Assembly (NCBI GenBank): GCA_035235625.1
Contig: CP141140.1
Location: forward strand, 37,815,351 to 37,879,350
DNA length: 64,000 nucleotides
DNA from: Saururus chinensis
Lineage: Eukaryota > Streptophyta > Magnoliopsida > Piperales > Saururaceae
Reading direction: 5' to 3'
The notes under the pieces were generated by a model. It was not told the DNA's origin and ran no database searches. It worked only from the letters and a program-made list of their open reading frames with translations. A program made the translations under genes and the position numbers. Shown piece after piece: positions 1-12,908 of the stretch (positions are counted from its first letter, which is position 1; every line of letters begins with the position of its first letter).

Positions 1-515
1 GATTTTCATAAAATATTTTTGGGGCTGTTGTAAATTATTTTGTAAACTCAAAATGCAAGTTCACAAGTACTTTTAGTTTGGTTGTTGAGCAGTGAATTTT
101 TCAAACAATATTTGAGCATCGTCAGCCTTTGGGATCCCCTTTAAAACTTCAAACTAGAGTTGATTAGATGAATTTGAAGTGAACAAATATCTAGATTCTA
201 TACCTTGAAAGTCTATATGCCTACATCTAAAAGATGTGCAATGCAACACACTAAAAGCCAGATTTTAAGAAGCTAGATTTTAAAACCTTGAAACTCTCTT
301 GAACATTAATTTGAAAAGCCAGATTTTAGAAAATGAAGTTTTATAAGGTCTTAAAATATTTTCGTAAAATATTTTCAGGGTTTTTGTAAAATCAAAATGC
401 ACGTTCATAAATACCTTTCGTTCAGTTATTGAGCAATGTATTTTTTGAACAATATTTGAACTTTATCAACCTTTGGAATCCTTTCAAAATTCAAACTAGA
501 TTTGAATTCTTTTAC
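1..515. repeat. Diverged direct repeat, period about 350 bp
   Basis: Two copies, roughly 1-180 and 345-515, share the order 'ttttcataaaatatttt', 'aaaatgcaagttcacaa', 'gagcagtgaatttttc', 'aacaatatttgagc' and 'cttcaaactag' with scattered substitutions. No coding potential is visible. The left copy may continue beyond the window. Confidence 0.7.
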
Positions 516-837
516 TCATAAAAAGATAATTTTGTAACGCAAGTGTGTTCCAAAAAGCACACAATATGAAAAAAATGTAAATTGTACATACTCTATAATT
601 TTTAGGTAAATCACAAATTTCCTAATCAAGATAACAAAATATTAATACTTGTAAAATGAAACTAAAATTCAATTAAACAAAAAAACATCACCGGTAGTAA
701 TCTCCCAATAAATAGGGCCGGGCCATGCATTGTTGGTGCTTGCAATCCTCCTAATCCCTAAATCCTTTCTATAGCACTGAACTAAATCTATATAAATAGA
801 AGTTAAATATTCAGGATGAGCTAGGTCATGTCACTTA

Positions 838-1190
838 TAAACTTTTTAAAACAACATCTACAATCATTATTTGCTCAAACAAAAGGACTACTCTATAGAC
901 TTACATACTTTTACACAATGAGTTCATCTAGGTTTTTTTGCACACATTCATCAAGGTTGAACTTATAAACACCATTGATAATTGAGTGGTAACTCCTAGG
1001 AAACTCCATATACTAAACTTTTTAAAACATCTATGATCATTATTGGCTCAAACAAAAGGACTACCTGAAAGACTTACATACTTTTACATAATCTGAGTTT
1101 GTCTAGATTTTTCTGCAAACGTTCATCAAGGTTGAACTTACAGAAACAATTAATAATTGAGTGGTAACTCCTAGGAAACTCCATATACTC
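838..1190. repeat. Tandem duplication, two units of about 176 bp
   Basis: Units at about 838-1013 and 1014-1190 both contain 'ggctcaaacaaaaggacta' or a close variant, 'gacttacatacttttaca', 'ttcatcaaggttgaactta' and 'gtggtaactcctaggaaac'. They differ by small indels and substitutions. No gene is seen in them. Confidence 0.75.
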
Positions 1191-1379
1191 TACAAATTCA
1201 AGATGAACCACAAGACTCCTAATTGAGACAACCAATCAAGTAAGCAAGCAACAACCAAGGTTGTCATACCTAAATCTTTAATTACTTTTTTTAAGCCTTT
1301 GAAATCATAAATTTAAATAAAGAGACAAATCAAATTTTCAGGGCATGTTAGCACATGTCACTAAATAACTTATTGAGAC

Positions 1380-3360
1380 ACCAACAAATTTTATCTATAT
1401 TACCAAAAAAGGACAAGGAGAACACTAAGGTATTATAAAGCTTCTACAAAATTGTTTTAGATCTAGGTTGAAGTTACAGTCAATTAGATATTGCCCACAC
1501 CCTATGATTTTAAGACAAACCACATGAACCTAACATGGGGACAACACCACACCACAAAATGGGCAATTTGTATCCACGCATATAAGCTCATGCATCGTGA
1601 ATCTAGGCAATCCTCGTAATTCCTAATTTTTTTTGGCACTGAATTTAGTCTAAAGGGAAAAGTAGAGCACTAAGGTATTATAAAGCTTCTACACAATTGT
1701 GTTTGATCTAGGTTGAAGTTACGAAATCAATTAGAAACTGTCCACACCCTACTACTTTAAGGCAAACCACATGAACCTAATATGGGGACAACACCATACC
1801 GCAAAATGGGCTGTATCCATGCATATAGGCTCATGCATTGTGAATCTACGCAGTCCCTGTAATCCCTAAATTTTTTATTTTTTTTGGCACTGAACTTAAT
1901 CCAAATAAAGGCATGTCATATATATAGGTCATGCTATGTCATGTCACTTCGTAATGTCTTGAAACAAATAAAAGGAAAAGGAGAGTACTCAGTATTATAA
2001 AGCTTCTACAAAATTGTGTTCAATCTAGGCTGATGTTATAAAATCAATTGTAATATGCCCACAATGTAAATAACGAGAAAACTAAAATTTTTAGGACATG
2101 CTTGGTCATGCCACTAAATAACTTCTTGGGACACCAACAAATTTTATCTTTATTATCAATATGGGAGAAGGAGAGCACTAAGGTATTATAAAGCTTCTAC
2201 AAATTTGTGCTTGATCTAGGTTGAAGTTACGAAATCAATTAGATACACCCCACGATTTTAAGGTAAACTACATGAACCTAACATGGGGACAACACCACAC
2301 AACAGAATGGGTAGTTGCTATCCACGTACATAAGCTCAGGCATCGTAAATCTAGGCAATCCTCGTAATTCCTAATTTTTTACCACTGTACTTAATCTTAA
2401 GGGAAAAGTAGAGCACTAAGGTATTATAAAGCTTCTACACAATTGTGTCTGATCTAAGTTAAAGTTACGAAATCAATTCAAAACTGCCCACACCCTATGA
2501 TTTTAAAGTGAACGACATGAACCTAATATAGGGATATCACCAAACCACATAGTGGGCATTTGATATCCACACATATAGGATCATGCATTGTGAATTTAAG
2601 CAGTCCCCATAATCCCTAATTTTTTTTTTATTGGCACGCACTTAATCTCAATAAAGACAAGTCAAATATTTAGGACATGCTATGTCATGTCACTGTCACT
2701 GCATAAAGTATTGAGACACAAATAAAGGGAAAAGGAGAGCACTAAGCATTATAAAGCTTCTACAAAATTGTGTTTGATCAAAGCATGAGTTATAGAATCA
2801 ATTGGAAACTTCCTACAGTCTATGATTTTAAGGCGAACTACATGATCTACTATAGGGACACCACATTAGAAAGTGAAATCCACAAAGCATGCAAGAAAAA
2901 AGCATCGCTAGTAATCACTATCCATGCATAAGCCTTTCCCCATAATACCTAAACTTTTTTTTTTTGCCACTGAACTAAATCTATGTAAATACTTGGAAAC
3001 TGCCTGCAATCTAAGATTTATGGCGAACAACATGATCTACTATACGGACAATACCACACCACAAAGTGAAACCCATGAAACATACAAGAAAAAAAACCAT
3101 TGCTAGTAGTCGCTATCCATGCAAATAGGCCTTCTCCATGATACCTATTTTTTTTGGCCACTAAACTAAGTCTAAATAAACACAAATCAAATATCTAGGA
3201 CATGTAGTTCATGCCACTAAGTAACATCTTGAGACTAATAAATTTAATCATATTATTAATAAGGGAAGAGGAAAGCACTAAGAATTATTATAAAGCTCCT
3301 ACACAATGTGATTGATCTAGACTGAAGCTACATAATCAATTGGAAACTGCCCACACCATA
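1380..3360. repeat. Irregular array of diverged 190-540 bp repeats
   Basis: The block 'attataaagcttctac' recurs near 1434, 1678, 1993, 2187, 2424, 2750 and, with one change, 3290. Most copies are followed by a 'gatctaggttgaagttac'-like block, 'aaatcaattagaaactgcc', 'catgaacctaa', 'ggggacaacaccacacc' and a 'gcactgaa...taatc' block. Spacing varies from about 190 to 540 bp because internal blocks have been lost or gained. This is a complex, decayed tandem array; the source element was not identified. Confidence 0.7.
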
Positions 3361-6300
3361 GGGAAGAAGAGCCAATTTCATTAGCCAACATTTTCTTAAT
3401 TATAAATATATCCACATACTAGTTCTATAAGCACCCTTAGTAATTTTCAGCTGTATAATCCCCTCCAAAAAAACTAAATTAGACTTCTAATTATCCCCTA
3501 GTTGTAATCATACCAATCTTCTTGGTTCCTATTGCAAAATTAGCACACTTATTGCACACTTTCACACTCAACTAATTCTCTCTTAAAAATGAATGCAAGA
3601 CAAAATGCATAAAAAAACACCTCAAGCTTAAGAAAATACTGTCCACATAATGGTAGCCACCCAAAATTAAATCAACGCTTAAATAAAGCTAAAACAATTT
3701 GCCCATTCAAATTTTTTGTAACAAAACAAATCAATGAAAGTATCTTCCCTGACTTGATTAACTTGCCCTTGTGCTCTTTTCTTAATTGTCATTGACCTAT
3801 CATCATTGCAAGTCAAGGGAACTACACTGCAAAAAGAAGATGAGATAGAAATTAGAAGTGTGTACCAATTTTCATCATTGTCTACAGTTTTGATTGGCTA
3901 TTGGCCAAAAGAAATGACAAGAAGAAACCAAAAATAAACATAAGTAATCATATTTTAAAGAAAGTGGTTGTTGTATAAATTTAACAATTACATTTAAAAA
4001 TATGAAAACAATAGAAATATGTCCGAAAACATTGACCTAAGCAACAATTAAACATTGCCTATAATGCATCTAGGATGCATACATGCTTAATGAGCACTTT
4101 TGCTCCAATTAAAAAAACTTAATATATGTACATTTCATAAAATGCCTAATACGAACAACATTTATAATGTGGCTATTATCAACCCAAAAGTATTCCAAGA
4201 AATGTAATTACTTATAAAGAAATTCATACTTAACAAAAACATTCAAACAAAAATTTAATGAGGCCATTCTTATTTTAAAAGAATTACCAAAAGTTTTAGA
4301 ACATATAATTATGAAATTAGGCTTTGTTAGCAAATAGAAAAGTGTACATAAGAAAAAAAATGACAAATTGGCTTATTTTTACAATTGATTGGACTCTTTC
4401 CTTACCTCTAGGATGAAAGGGATAGAAAATAATCAAACAACGGTAACACTAACATTAACATTAATTAAATAAAAGACAATACATAAATCACAGTAGCAAC
4501 AAAAAAATTCTTGCAAGGGACAAATTTCAAAAGTGGATAGGTTTGAAGGAAAAAAATGAGAGGTTTAAGTTCTTTACAAAAAAATAGAAATTACATTATT
4601 GTATAACACATTAAATAAATTTATGCAGCCCAAAAATAGTCCCCAAACGAAAATGACAAAGTCTATACCAGATAAGTCCCTGTTTTTAAATAGGTTTCTC
4701 AATTTCATGGCATGTCCATATGTTCAACTCCAAGATACATAGAGGTTAGACAATCAAAATGCTTATGCATGTCCAACATTAAGTCCTACAACCTTTGTAC
4801 TAGTAATACTTTACTGACTTTGACTTTAAACAAACAAAAATAATAAATTATGAGATAAAAAATTGGGGGGTGTAAACAGTATTTAAAGGACATATGATAC
4901 TCCAACCAAGTGTATACTAACACAACACAACGTTTAGAAGAAAAGCTAGGTATGGGCTCACTCTCGTTAAAAAATGGAGTCAGTCACAAAAAAACTTGAG
5001 GAAGACAAATAACAACCAAGTTTATTATAAAACAACACATTGTTTAGAAGAAAACAAGATATGGGCTCACTGATCATAAAATGAAGGAATTAATCACAAA
5101 AAACTTGAAGAAACCAAATAATCTTTGCCAAAATATTGAGGAGTGAGGAATGAAATGTGACTAATACAATTAATAACAAACATGGTCAGCAAAATTGCAC
5201 ATCCTATTCAAAAGAGGACATAAAAAATGAGATGAAACACTCCTAGAAATAAACAATAGAATGACGACATAACTTTGCATTATGCTAAAAAACGCTAAAT
5301 AAACACAAGCACCAAAATAACACTTGAAAAAATCAGAAAGAACACAACAAAGTGCCACATTGGTAAAAAAATATAGATCATTCAAAAAGCCAAAATAGTC
5401 CAAAAACATTGAAATAGAATGCAGGAAAACATGAGGATAATGGATATAAAGAGTTTAGTTAAAAATGTTATAAATCTAAAACAATAGGACTCCCATTAGA
5501 AGAAAAAAAAATTGATTCCATGGAAAACATAAGACTTGGAAACATGATGATCAATAAAAATGGAAAACTATTAAAACATATTAAATAAAATGAGGGAGAA
5601 GGTGTTAAATGAAGAACAAATAGGTCAATACTTAACAAAACTGCCCAGAGATAACAAGGACTTTAGCGAAAATCCTAAACTTGAAAACAACAGAAATACC
5701 ACAAAATTTTGTGTAAGGCTCAAAACTCTACTCAAGGACTAGCAATTGTTGTTTAAGCTCAAAACCCTAAAAAAGGATAATAGCAAAATGACTACACAAT
5801 TGTCGTTTAGGCTCAAAACCCTAAACAAATGTTTAGGCTCAAAACCCTAAACAAGTACTTTCAGTGAAAAACACAAAAATAGAAAACAATAAAAAAAAAT
5901 GGCAGATACACCAAGGAAAATGCAAGTTACCACTTGGCACAAGAAATCGATGGTTTATATTAGCAAATCTGGTAATACTGCTAAGTACATGCATATAAGG
6001 AAAAAAGGAAGCACTAACACTAACATCAACATCATTGACCATTTTGGGAGAAACATTAGCATTTCACATTTGCTAACCAAATGAATATGATCCGAACCGC
6101 TAGAAACAATCTCATTTGAAGACCTAAATTCCATGACTGAATTCACAGAGATTGAAGAGATCAAAAGAAATGGAAAGAAAAAACCAAAATGGGTTTCCAC
6201 TGGCAAAAGAAATGAACAAAAAAAAAGACATGCAGAAGATGATCATCCAAAATGCCGACACCGTATACCAAATAATACTAGAAAATGATAATAAAATGCC

Positions 6301-6400
6301 CATTTTAAGATGGAATTGATTCAAACCTTAAGAAACCACAGGAGCGATGATTGGGAACCTCATCTAAAACTCCTCCATTTTTGGACTGACGAATCGCCTC
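3361..6400. other. AT-rich stretch with no gene recognised
   Basis: Only short ORFs without family resemblance occur here, and stops are frequent in all frames. A short cluster at about 5700-5860 repeats 'gctcaaaaccctaaa' four times; the embedded 'aaaccctaa' resembles a plant telo-box or interstitial telomere-like motif. Nothing else stands out. Confidence 0.5.
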
Positions 6401-6790
6401 TTGTTGGAATATGCAGAGGGAGGGGGTCAAATCCGAAGGAGAAGAATGGGGATTGACGATTCACAAAATATGGGAATGCGTTTGAACTTTAAGGTGGTTA
6501 AAAAACCCAGTCTTCCTCTCCCAACAACGGTCGATTTTCTTTCCCTGAGCTCGAAAGGCAATCCAATCCCCCAACTTTCGATGTCCGCCAAACAAATCAA
6601 GAATCGATTTGCAACGGTCGAAAAAAGGATCGACCTTCATGTGGTTTCTTTGATCTTGATGGCTTGGTTTCCTCAATTGCCCTCTTCCCATCTCGCTCCC
6701 ACTTTTATCCAACTAGGAATAGTGCACATGCAAAAAGTATGTGAAAACTTTTATGGTAAACAACAGCGTACAACATTTTTTGTTGTATAA
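6401..6790 (+). other. Unrecognised 129-codon ORF, possible exon fragment
   Basis: This island is richer in GC than its surroundings, which keeps frames open on both strands: 129 codons on plus and 83 codons on minus (6461-6712). The plus product is basic, begins M-L-E-Y-A-E-G-G-G and has no domain I recognise. The island could be the relic of a first exon or of a transposon. There is no convincing start context, splice site or family signature, so it should not be read as a gene without transcript support. Confidence 0.2.
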
Positions 6791-6799
6791 TTCTAGTAT

Positions 6800-8900
6800 A
6801 GTTTTTCACATAAAATGTATAACATGTTCGACAAATTGGATGTATCTTTGAATTAAATTAAATTTATAGAATAAAATGGCATACGTTTTATCCATAATTG
6901 GTATAATAAAAAATATTGAATAGCAAATGTGGCAAATAGAAGATTTAAACCGAGTGTAATTTACTTGTTGTGTTACTATTCCAATGATGATTGAACTATT
7001 AATCGGTCCAACCAAAGTTATAAATAAATTTTTTAGTGAATGTGTGTAGAAAACATATGTCTTAAATATAAGTGATTATAACTATTGTACGACTAAAATT
7101 GATAGCTCATTACTTTGACATGTTTTGTTTACTTTTTCTATTTTATAACAAAGTTGAACAATGTAGTGTCCCTTTATTGAATGCATAGATAGGGTTTAAC
7201 AAAAAAAAATGAGACTAGTCATTTTATGGTGACCATTTTGAGTGTATTTAAAATGAAAGCCATTGCATAAGTAAAGATGTAATTGTTTTTTTCCTTGTAT
7301 AAAAGAGTAACCATTCGCACATGTTGGACAAACATGAAAGATATTATTGCAGTAAAATCTATATAGTTTTCTAAATAACACAAATATATTGTATTTGTTA
7401 TTGTGCCTAATAAGGTTATTTAAAAACAAAGTTAGAAATTATGTAGACCGATCATAAATCATGACAATCCCAAGTGTTACAATCTAATTCATCCAAATTA
7501 GTCAGAAGGAATATATAAGACAAGCCAATAATTTATAAAAGTAAGAAAATAAACAAAAATTATATAGTAAAGAAAGAGAAGGTGCAGTTTATTTTGCTAG
7601 GGGAAACATTGTCATCTTCATGTTCAATTGTACCTAGAAATAAAAAATAAATAAATATTAAAATTAAGAATAACCTCAACATAGATTGATAAACAAATAT
7701 GGGTTACAAACATTTGGGAAAACAAAAAGTACCCTTTTCGGTTCTTGCAACCAAGACACATGTGGCCGACCTAAGACCTCGTTTGTAATAATTTTTTGAT
7801 CTATTTTGAGGACAAATATAAACAATTTCCAAATGATATAATCTATAATTGTTTTGAATCCACGCTCATTAGATACCTTCATAATGTAACGAATGCATAT
7901 ATTAACTTTTATACTGATATATATAAATATGAATTAAGTATATTATTAAATAATATAACATATCATAGGGTTACCTTTAAATTATGCATTGTATCGGCTA
8001 ACTATCCAAATATTTTTTCTGCTTGTGCATTGAAAATAGTTATCTACATGTTACCAATACAATCTCCTATATTTGCTCGGAAATAAAACCTATATACGAA
8101 TAATAATAGCAAAACGGTTATGACCATTGCGAAATGAATTTAAATAGACAAAGATAAATAAGAATTATACTTGTGGACTTTCACTATCGGAGTAATTTAT
8201 CACACGCATCAACATTATGATGATTGCTAACTTTTTTGTTGTATTTTGAGCATGCAATGTACCAAATATCTTGATCCAAACTTATCTTTAAAACCCACAC
8301 ATCAACGGGAACAAATTCAGGCTAAAGAAGGGCATGAAAGTAAAGTTAAATATTACAAACATCTTTCCCTCTGTCTTTGTCTATGTAAATATGTGTATAT
8401 AAATGAAAAATAATAATTATATGTATGTTATCGAAAGAGCAAGTGAAAGAACCTGAAGCAGTTCTTTTTTAATGTTCATGATATCCATAATTTGTTTCAT
8501 AGGTCTTTTCAAACTATTTCAACGTGACATCTTTGTGTCCACCATATTTGAAACTTCTAACGTATTCTTGAAGTACCTAACATGTTTTTTTTTGCAGAAA
8601 AAAACATATAAATTGAACAGTTTAGTTTAAAACAAGCATTTATTTTTTTTAACGATGAAAATATTTAGGTAAAACTTAGCAAGTTTTAAGTTCTATAGCC
8701 ACTTCAAACGTTGGGTTGATGGTTATTTTGGTCCTAGTTATCGATGATAATGTTAGTCCCTCTACAAAAATATAATAGTGAAATAATATTATACATAAGA
8801 GTTGTTCACGCAATACCTTAGATTGTCAACAAAATAAGGATACCTCGAAATTCTTGGACTCGCACAACTATTAAATAAATAATTGGGTAATCGCCATGAC
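6800..8900. other. AT-rich stretch with no gene recognised
   Basis: Only short, unconvincing ORFs are present on both strands. If the Helitron described next has preserved ends, its 3' terminus (minus strand) may lie in or left of this stretch. I could not identify a CTRR end with a subterminal hairpin. Confidence 0.4.
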
Positions 8901-9049
8901 ATTCCTCAAGAATGGGTTCATCATTTTCTACAATATCTCCCCATAAACTTATTGAAATCAACATTGTACACCTAGAAAGAAAAATGTTTAGAAAACCAAC
9001 ATATCATAAACTATGAAATTAGGTTGTGAATTTACTTTTTATCAATCAA

Positions 9050-9700
9050 CTCAAGTGACTGATGATTTACTTCAGTTCCATTACGCCGGCTTACAATGGT
9101 TCAATTACCAATGCTAATTACAACTCCAAGTACATCTGCCAAAAGAAATGACCAAAACGTTTACTCAATGCATAGATGTAAAACTTTACTTTTCAAGTAT
9201 GTTTTCTTACTGATTGTTTGTATTTTTTTTGGGACTTGAAGGGCATCTAGATAAGTTATTCCACAATTGTCTTAACTTGTTATAGCAAATTCATCTGGTA
9301 TAAGAACAATTGTTGTACACTTCTGAACAATGATCTCATTCTCGGTTGTAGCCCACCAATATCTTGGAGTTGAACATTTGATCAACCCATTTGATATGTA
9401 GTTCGTTTTACCTTCCAAGGTAGTAGTTTTGAATTCTTCAACTAACTCATTAAAAACCTACAATTGAATTCTAGAGCCCTATTAAAATAGACAATCAAGT
9501 AAAGACCAATATCCATCAAAATATTTTTATAACAATTCAATCAACTTTGGATAAACATAAATGTAAATTATTGCAAACAAGAAGAGCAACAACTATATGT
9601 AAGGAAGTTTTTAGGGACTAACTTCTTCATCAATAACACGTATGTTCATAATGATTCTAGAACCCTTTGAGTTGTCAAATGAGCGTATTTAGGTCTTTTC
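9050..9700 (-). pseudogene. Possible RPA-like remnant associated with the Helitron
   Basis: On the minus strand around 9250-9450 a short open stretch reads FKTTTLEGKTNY followed by LIKCSTPRYWWATTENE and IIVQKC. This recalls the OB-fold/zinc region of the replication protein A-like single-strand binding genes that plant Helitrons often carry. A second stretch near 9650-9700 (IGKDLNTLI) is compatible but very short. No continuous reading frame survives. The call rests mainly on location just downstream of the RepHel gene and on weak sequence resemblance. A domain search of the six-frame translation would decide it. Confidence 0.3.
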
Positions 9701-9889
9701 CAATATTAGACATTTCATTGTCCATTGATCCTTACTCGTTGATAATTTAGATATTGGAATGCAAGTCATTGCCATTGTAAACCTAGGAAAATAGTAAACA
9801 ATGTAAGTGTTATCACTAAACAATAATCTAATTCCATATAAACAGAAAGGAAGACAAATTATTATACAACTCACAAGTTTTTTGGTAAA

Positions 9890-11948
9890 CACTTCTTTAA
9901 ATACAACATTTCGTGTCACTCCACATGGTATAGTCTTGTCTAAAGAATGTTTGATCAAAATTTTTGTTTTCGACTTAAAAGTACCTCTTTACAAAGTAGT
10001 ATATAATTGGCTATGTGAAAAAACAGGTTCCGGTAAGTACAATCCTACATTTTCAATGGTCTGACCTTGAGCTTTATTAATAGTCACTGCAAATGTAAGC
10101 CTTATCAGAAATTGTCTACGTTTAAATCTAAATGAGCACTTTTCATTATTTGCTGGCATGAGTGGAATCCTTGGCAAAAAAACATTTCTTCCCTTATATT
10201 CCCCAGTTGCAATTTGAGTGTGTATAACATTACGATCAAACTTGATACGAATCAACCTTGTGCCATTACACAAACCATTCCTTGGATCGAGGTTTCGCAA
10301 TAACATAATCTGGCAATTTTGCGTGAGTACCAATTTATGTGGAGGCAAGCCATTCGGAGTAAGTGTGTTGAGGAACTCATGTGGATAAAAATTATTTATA
10401 TCGTCAATTGCCATGTCATAACTGTAGTATGTTACTGCATTGCCACTGCACATCGAAATGATTTTTTAATTTATTTGATCAACATATTCATTTTTTGTTG
10501 TCAATATGTACCTCTCTCCCCAGTAACTTGATTCCAAAACTTGTGCTTCTAAAGATGGGAATATTTCTGCAATCAGTTTGCAAGTTCCATTTTTGAAATC
10601 TATGGCTTCAATCAACATATCGGATGACATTCTAATGTAATCATCTTGAACACATGTTTCATCTCCATTGCCAATCCGAAATAAATATGAACAAAAATTT
10701 GGATCATCCCTTGCTCGCATATTTTTAGTGAGAGGCAATATCTCAATAGTTTGCTAAATCTTTGAGTGCACAAAACATGTATCAACTATCTCTTCTCTTG
10801 TACATTTAGGAACCATAGGCAATACTTGTCAAAAATCTCCACCAAACACAACCACTTTTCCACCAAAAGGTTTTGAACAATCTAGTATATCTTGAAGTGT
10901 GCGATCCATTGCCTCAAATGCATGCCTTTTTGTTATTGGTGCTTCGTCCCATATAATCAAAGCAGCTTGTGTAAATAATTGTGCCATCCCACTTTGTTTT
11001 GAAATATTGCATGAGCTATTAATGTCAATCTCAATTGATATCTTAAATCTAGAATGAGCAGTACGTCCTCCAGGCAAGATTGATGCAGCAACCCTAAAGG
11101 TTGCTGTTGCAAGTGCGATCATTCCTCGTTGCCTAATTGTTGCAAGAATAGCTTTATATACAAGTAAGTCTTACCTGTCCCACTAGGACCATCATACGAA
11201 GAAAACACCTGTGGACCTAGCTTCCACTCGTGCAATAATTATGTCATATGCAATTCGTTGATCTTCATTTAAATAATTAACTGCTTCCAAATCTTGATAG
11301 GATATTGGAACTAATCCCTCCTTGATGACCTCCCTTGCTTGGCTATATCTAAAAGAATCAATTTCAATCCTTGGTAAATCAAAATCTTCTAAAGAACGAC
11401 CTAAATTTTCAATACACTCACCAATTTCTTTCAGAACATAAGCAACCTGTAAAGTGTCTGAAACTCCATTCACGAGAACACGATCACCAAACATATCAAA
11501 AAACACCATATCCCATAATTTTTGCACATCAATGGGTTCACAGAATACTAAAATTGTTGCGAACAATGTTCTTAAAAAAGCCGACATTGAGAACGTTGAT
11601 GCCTTTTCCAAACATAGTAATATATCATTGTCATCAACCAATAATCCCATCATATGTGCTACCTCACGAAATGTCTTACATTGCATTCTATTAACAACAT
11701 AGCAAATGATCAAACAATTTTGCTCCATGAACATGATTCAACAAAAGCCTTAAATAATATCTCTCTCCTTCAACTCGATTTACAGCATTTATTCCACCAA
11801 TTGCAAAACCAAATTTTTGAGGATCCCATGAACGACCTTGACAACTATACACATAAAAGGTTGGAAATTCTAGGTAGAGTAATGTACGAGCATGTGGATC
11901 AACCTTTTTTCTGTCAAAGTAAGCTGTCAACATTGTCTGGCAAATCAC
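9890..11948 (-). pseudogene. PIF1-type helicase segment of the Helitron
   Basis: Fragments in three frames tile the helicase half. At 11691-11948: YFDRKKVDPHARTLLYLEFP and GERYYLRLLL. At 11192-11734: FREVAHMMGLLVDD and YLNEDQRIAYDIII. The Walker A loop GPSGTGKTYLY lies just below 11192 after a frameshift. At 10829-11122: GMIALATATFRVAASILPGGRTAHSRF, ALIIWDEAPITKRHAFEAMD (Walker B) and VVVFGGDF, then TGA at 10829-10831 and QVLPMV. At 10466-10738: LTKNMRA. At 9989-10453: NGTRLI, FAVTINKAQGQT and SQLYTTL. The tail CGVTRNVVFKEVF appears in another frame at about 9890-9930. The order and motifs match Helitron PIF1 helicases, but the reading frame is broken repeatedly. Confidence 0.85.
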
Positions 11949-11949
11949 C

Positions 11950-12908
11950 TCATTATAAAAAAAAATAGCTAAATTTTGTGCATCTTAAAAAGGGACTGTA
12001 TGCTTATTTGGTAATTGAGTTGCAAATTGATAGCAGTTGGGTGATTATCACTAAGACTGAATGCAAAATTCGCCAAGCTCCTTTAGGTGGAGATACCCAC
12101 CGTGCGTTTTTTATAACTCTTAATTTCATCAACATGTAAGTTGTTCATCAATTGCATAGAGATGCGATCATGACCCTTATATATATATACTTGTAAAGGT
12201 ACTTTACTGCCTTAATACTTAAACATACCTAAACATTCATGTGACAATCATAACTCTTCAACAAAAAAAGATTGTAAGAAACAACCCATCAATTATCCAA
12301 TGTGTGACCACACACATATACAGACGAACCATTGTTTTGTCTCCTATATATTGGGTATGAATCATCACCTTCTATAGTGACATCTATAAATCTTCTTGGA
12401 TATCTAAACCGACAAACTCCTTGTGTCATGCATGGTGAGTTCATTCTAGAAATCCCACAAGGTCCATGCATCATGTGTTTTAGACACGACTTTGTAATAA
12501 TGCGTCTTCTTCAACTTTTGGAATTTACGCACAAACAAACTTGTCATATGTATTAGCGCCCATTATCTTGTCTTCTTTTACCATTATAACCAATAAGTGC
12601 ATATGTGGCAACCCTCGTTTTTAAAACTCTATAACATCCACTCGGGCAATAACTCTACCCATGAAACCTGATTTTATAAGGTCCTTCAAATCATCTATCT
12701 TGGCCTTAAAAACTCGGGAGACAATATCAGGTATATTAGATGCAACTTCTCTAGGTTTCAAATGATTGGTAATCTTAGGCCATTCTGGGTTGCACGTTAT
12801 TGTAATAAACAAATCCAGTTTACTATATGTTTGAACAAGAGCCAATGCATCCAAATATCTTCATCTCATATCACGTGGCCCACCAATGAATGATGCAGGT
12901 AACACAAC
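11950..12908 (-). pseudogene. HUH Rep endonuclease segment of the Helitron
   Basis: In the frame of the upstream domain, translation through stops at 12861-12863 and 12621-12623 gives RYLDALALVQTYSKLDLFIT, TCNPEWPKI and, after the second stop, KRGLPHMHLL. The last carries the two metal-binding histidines of the HUH motif (codons within 12597-12605). A shifted frame continues as MMHGPCG, PCMTQGVCRFRYPRRF and VCGHTLDN, followed by a TGA at 12289-12291 where DNRWVV is usual. Then comes KYLYKYIYKGHDRI. The HUH histidines are therefore preserved while the frame is destroyed. The downstream Rep tyrosine region was not resolved. Confidence 0.8.

Noticed and set aside
10319..10531. Plus-strand ORFs over the Helitron
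   Set aside because: These are antisense shadows of the helicase segments on minus.
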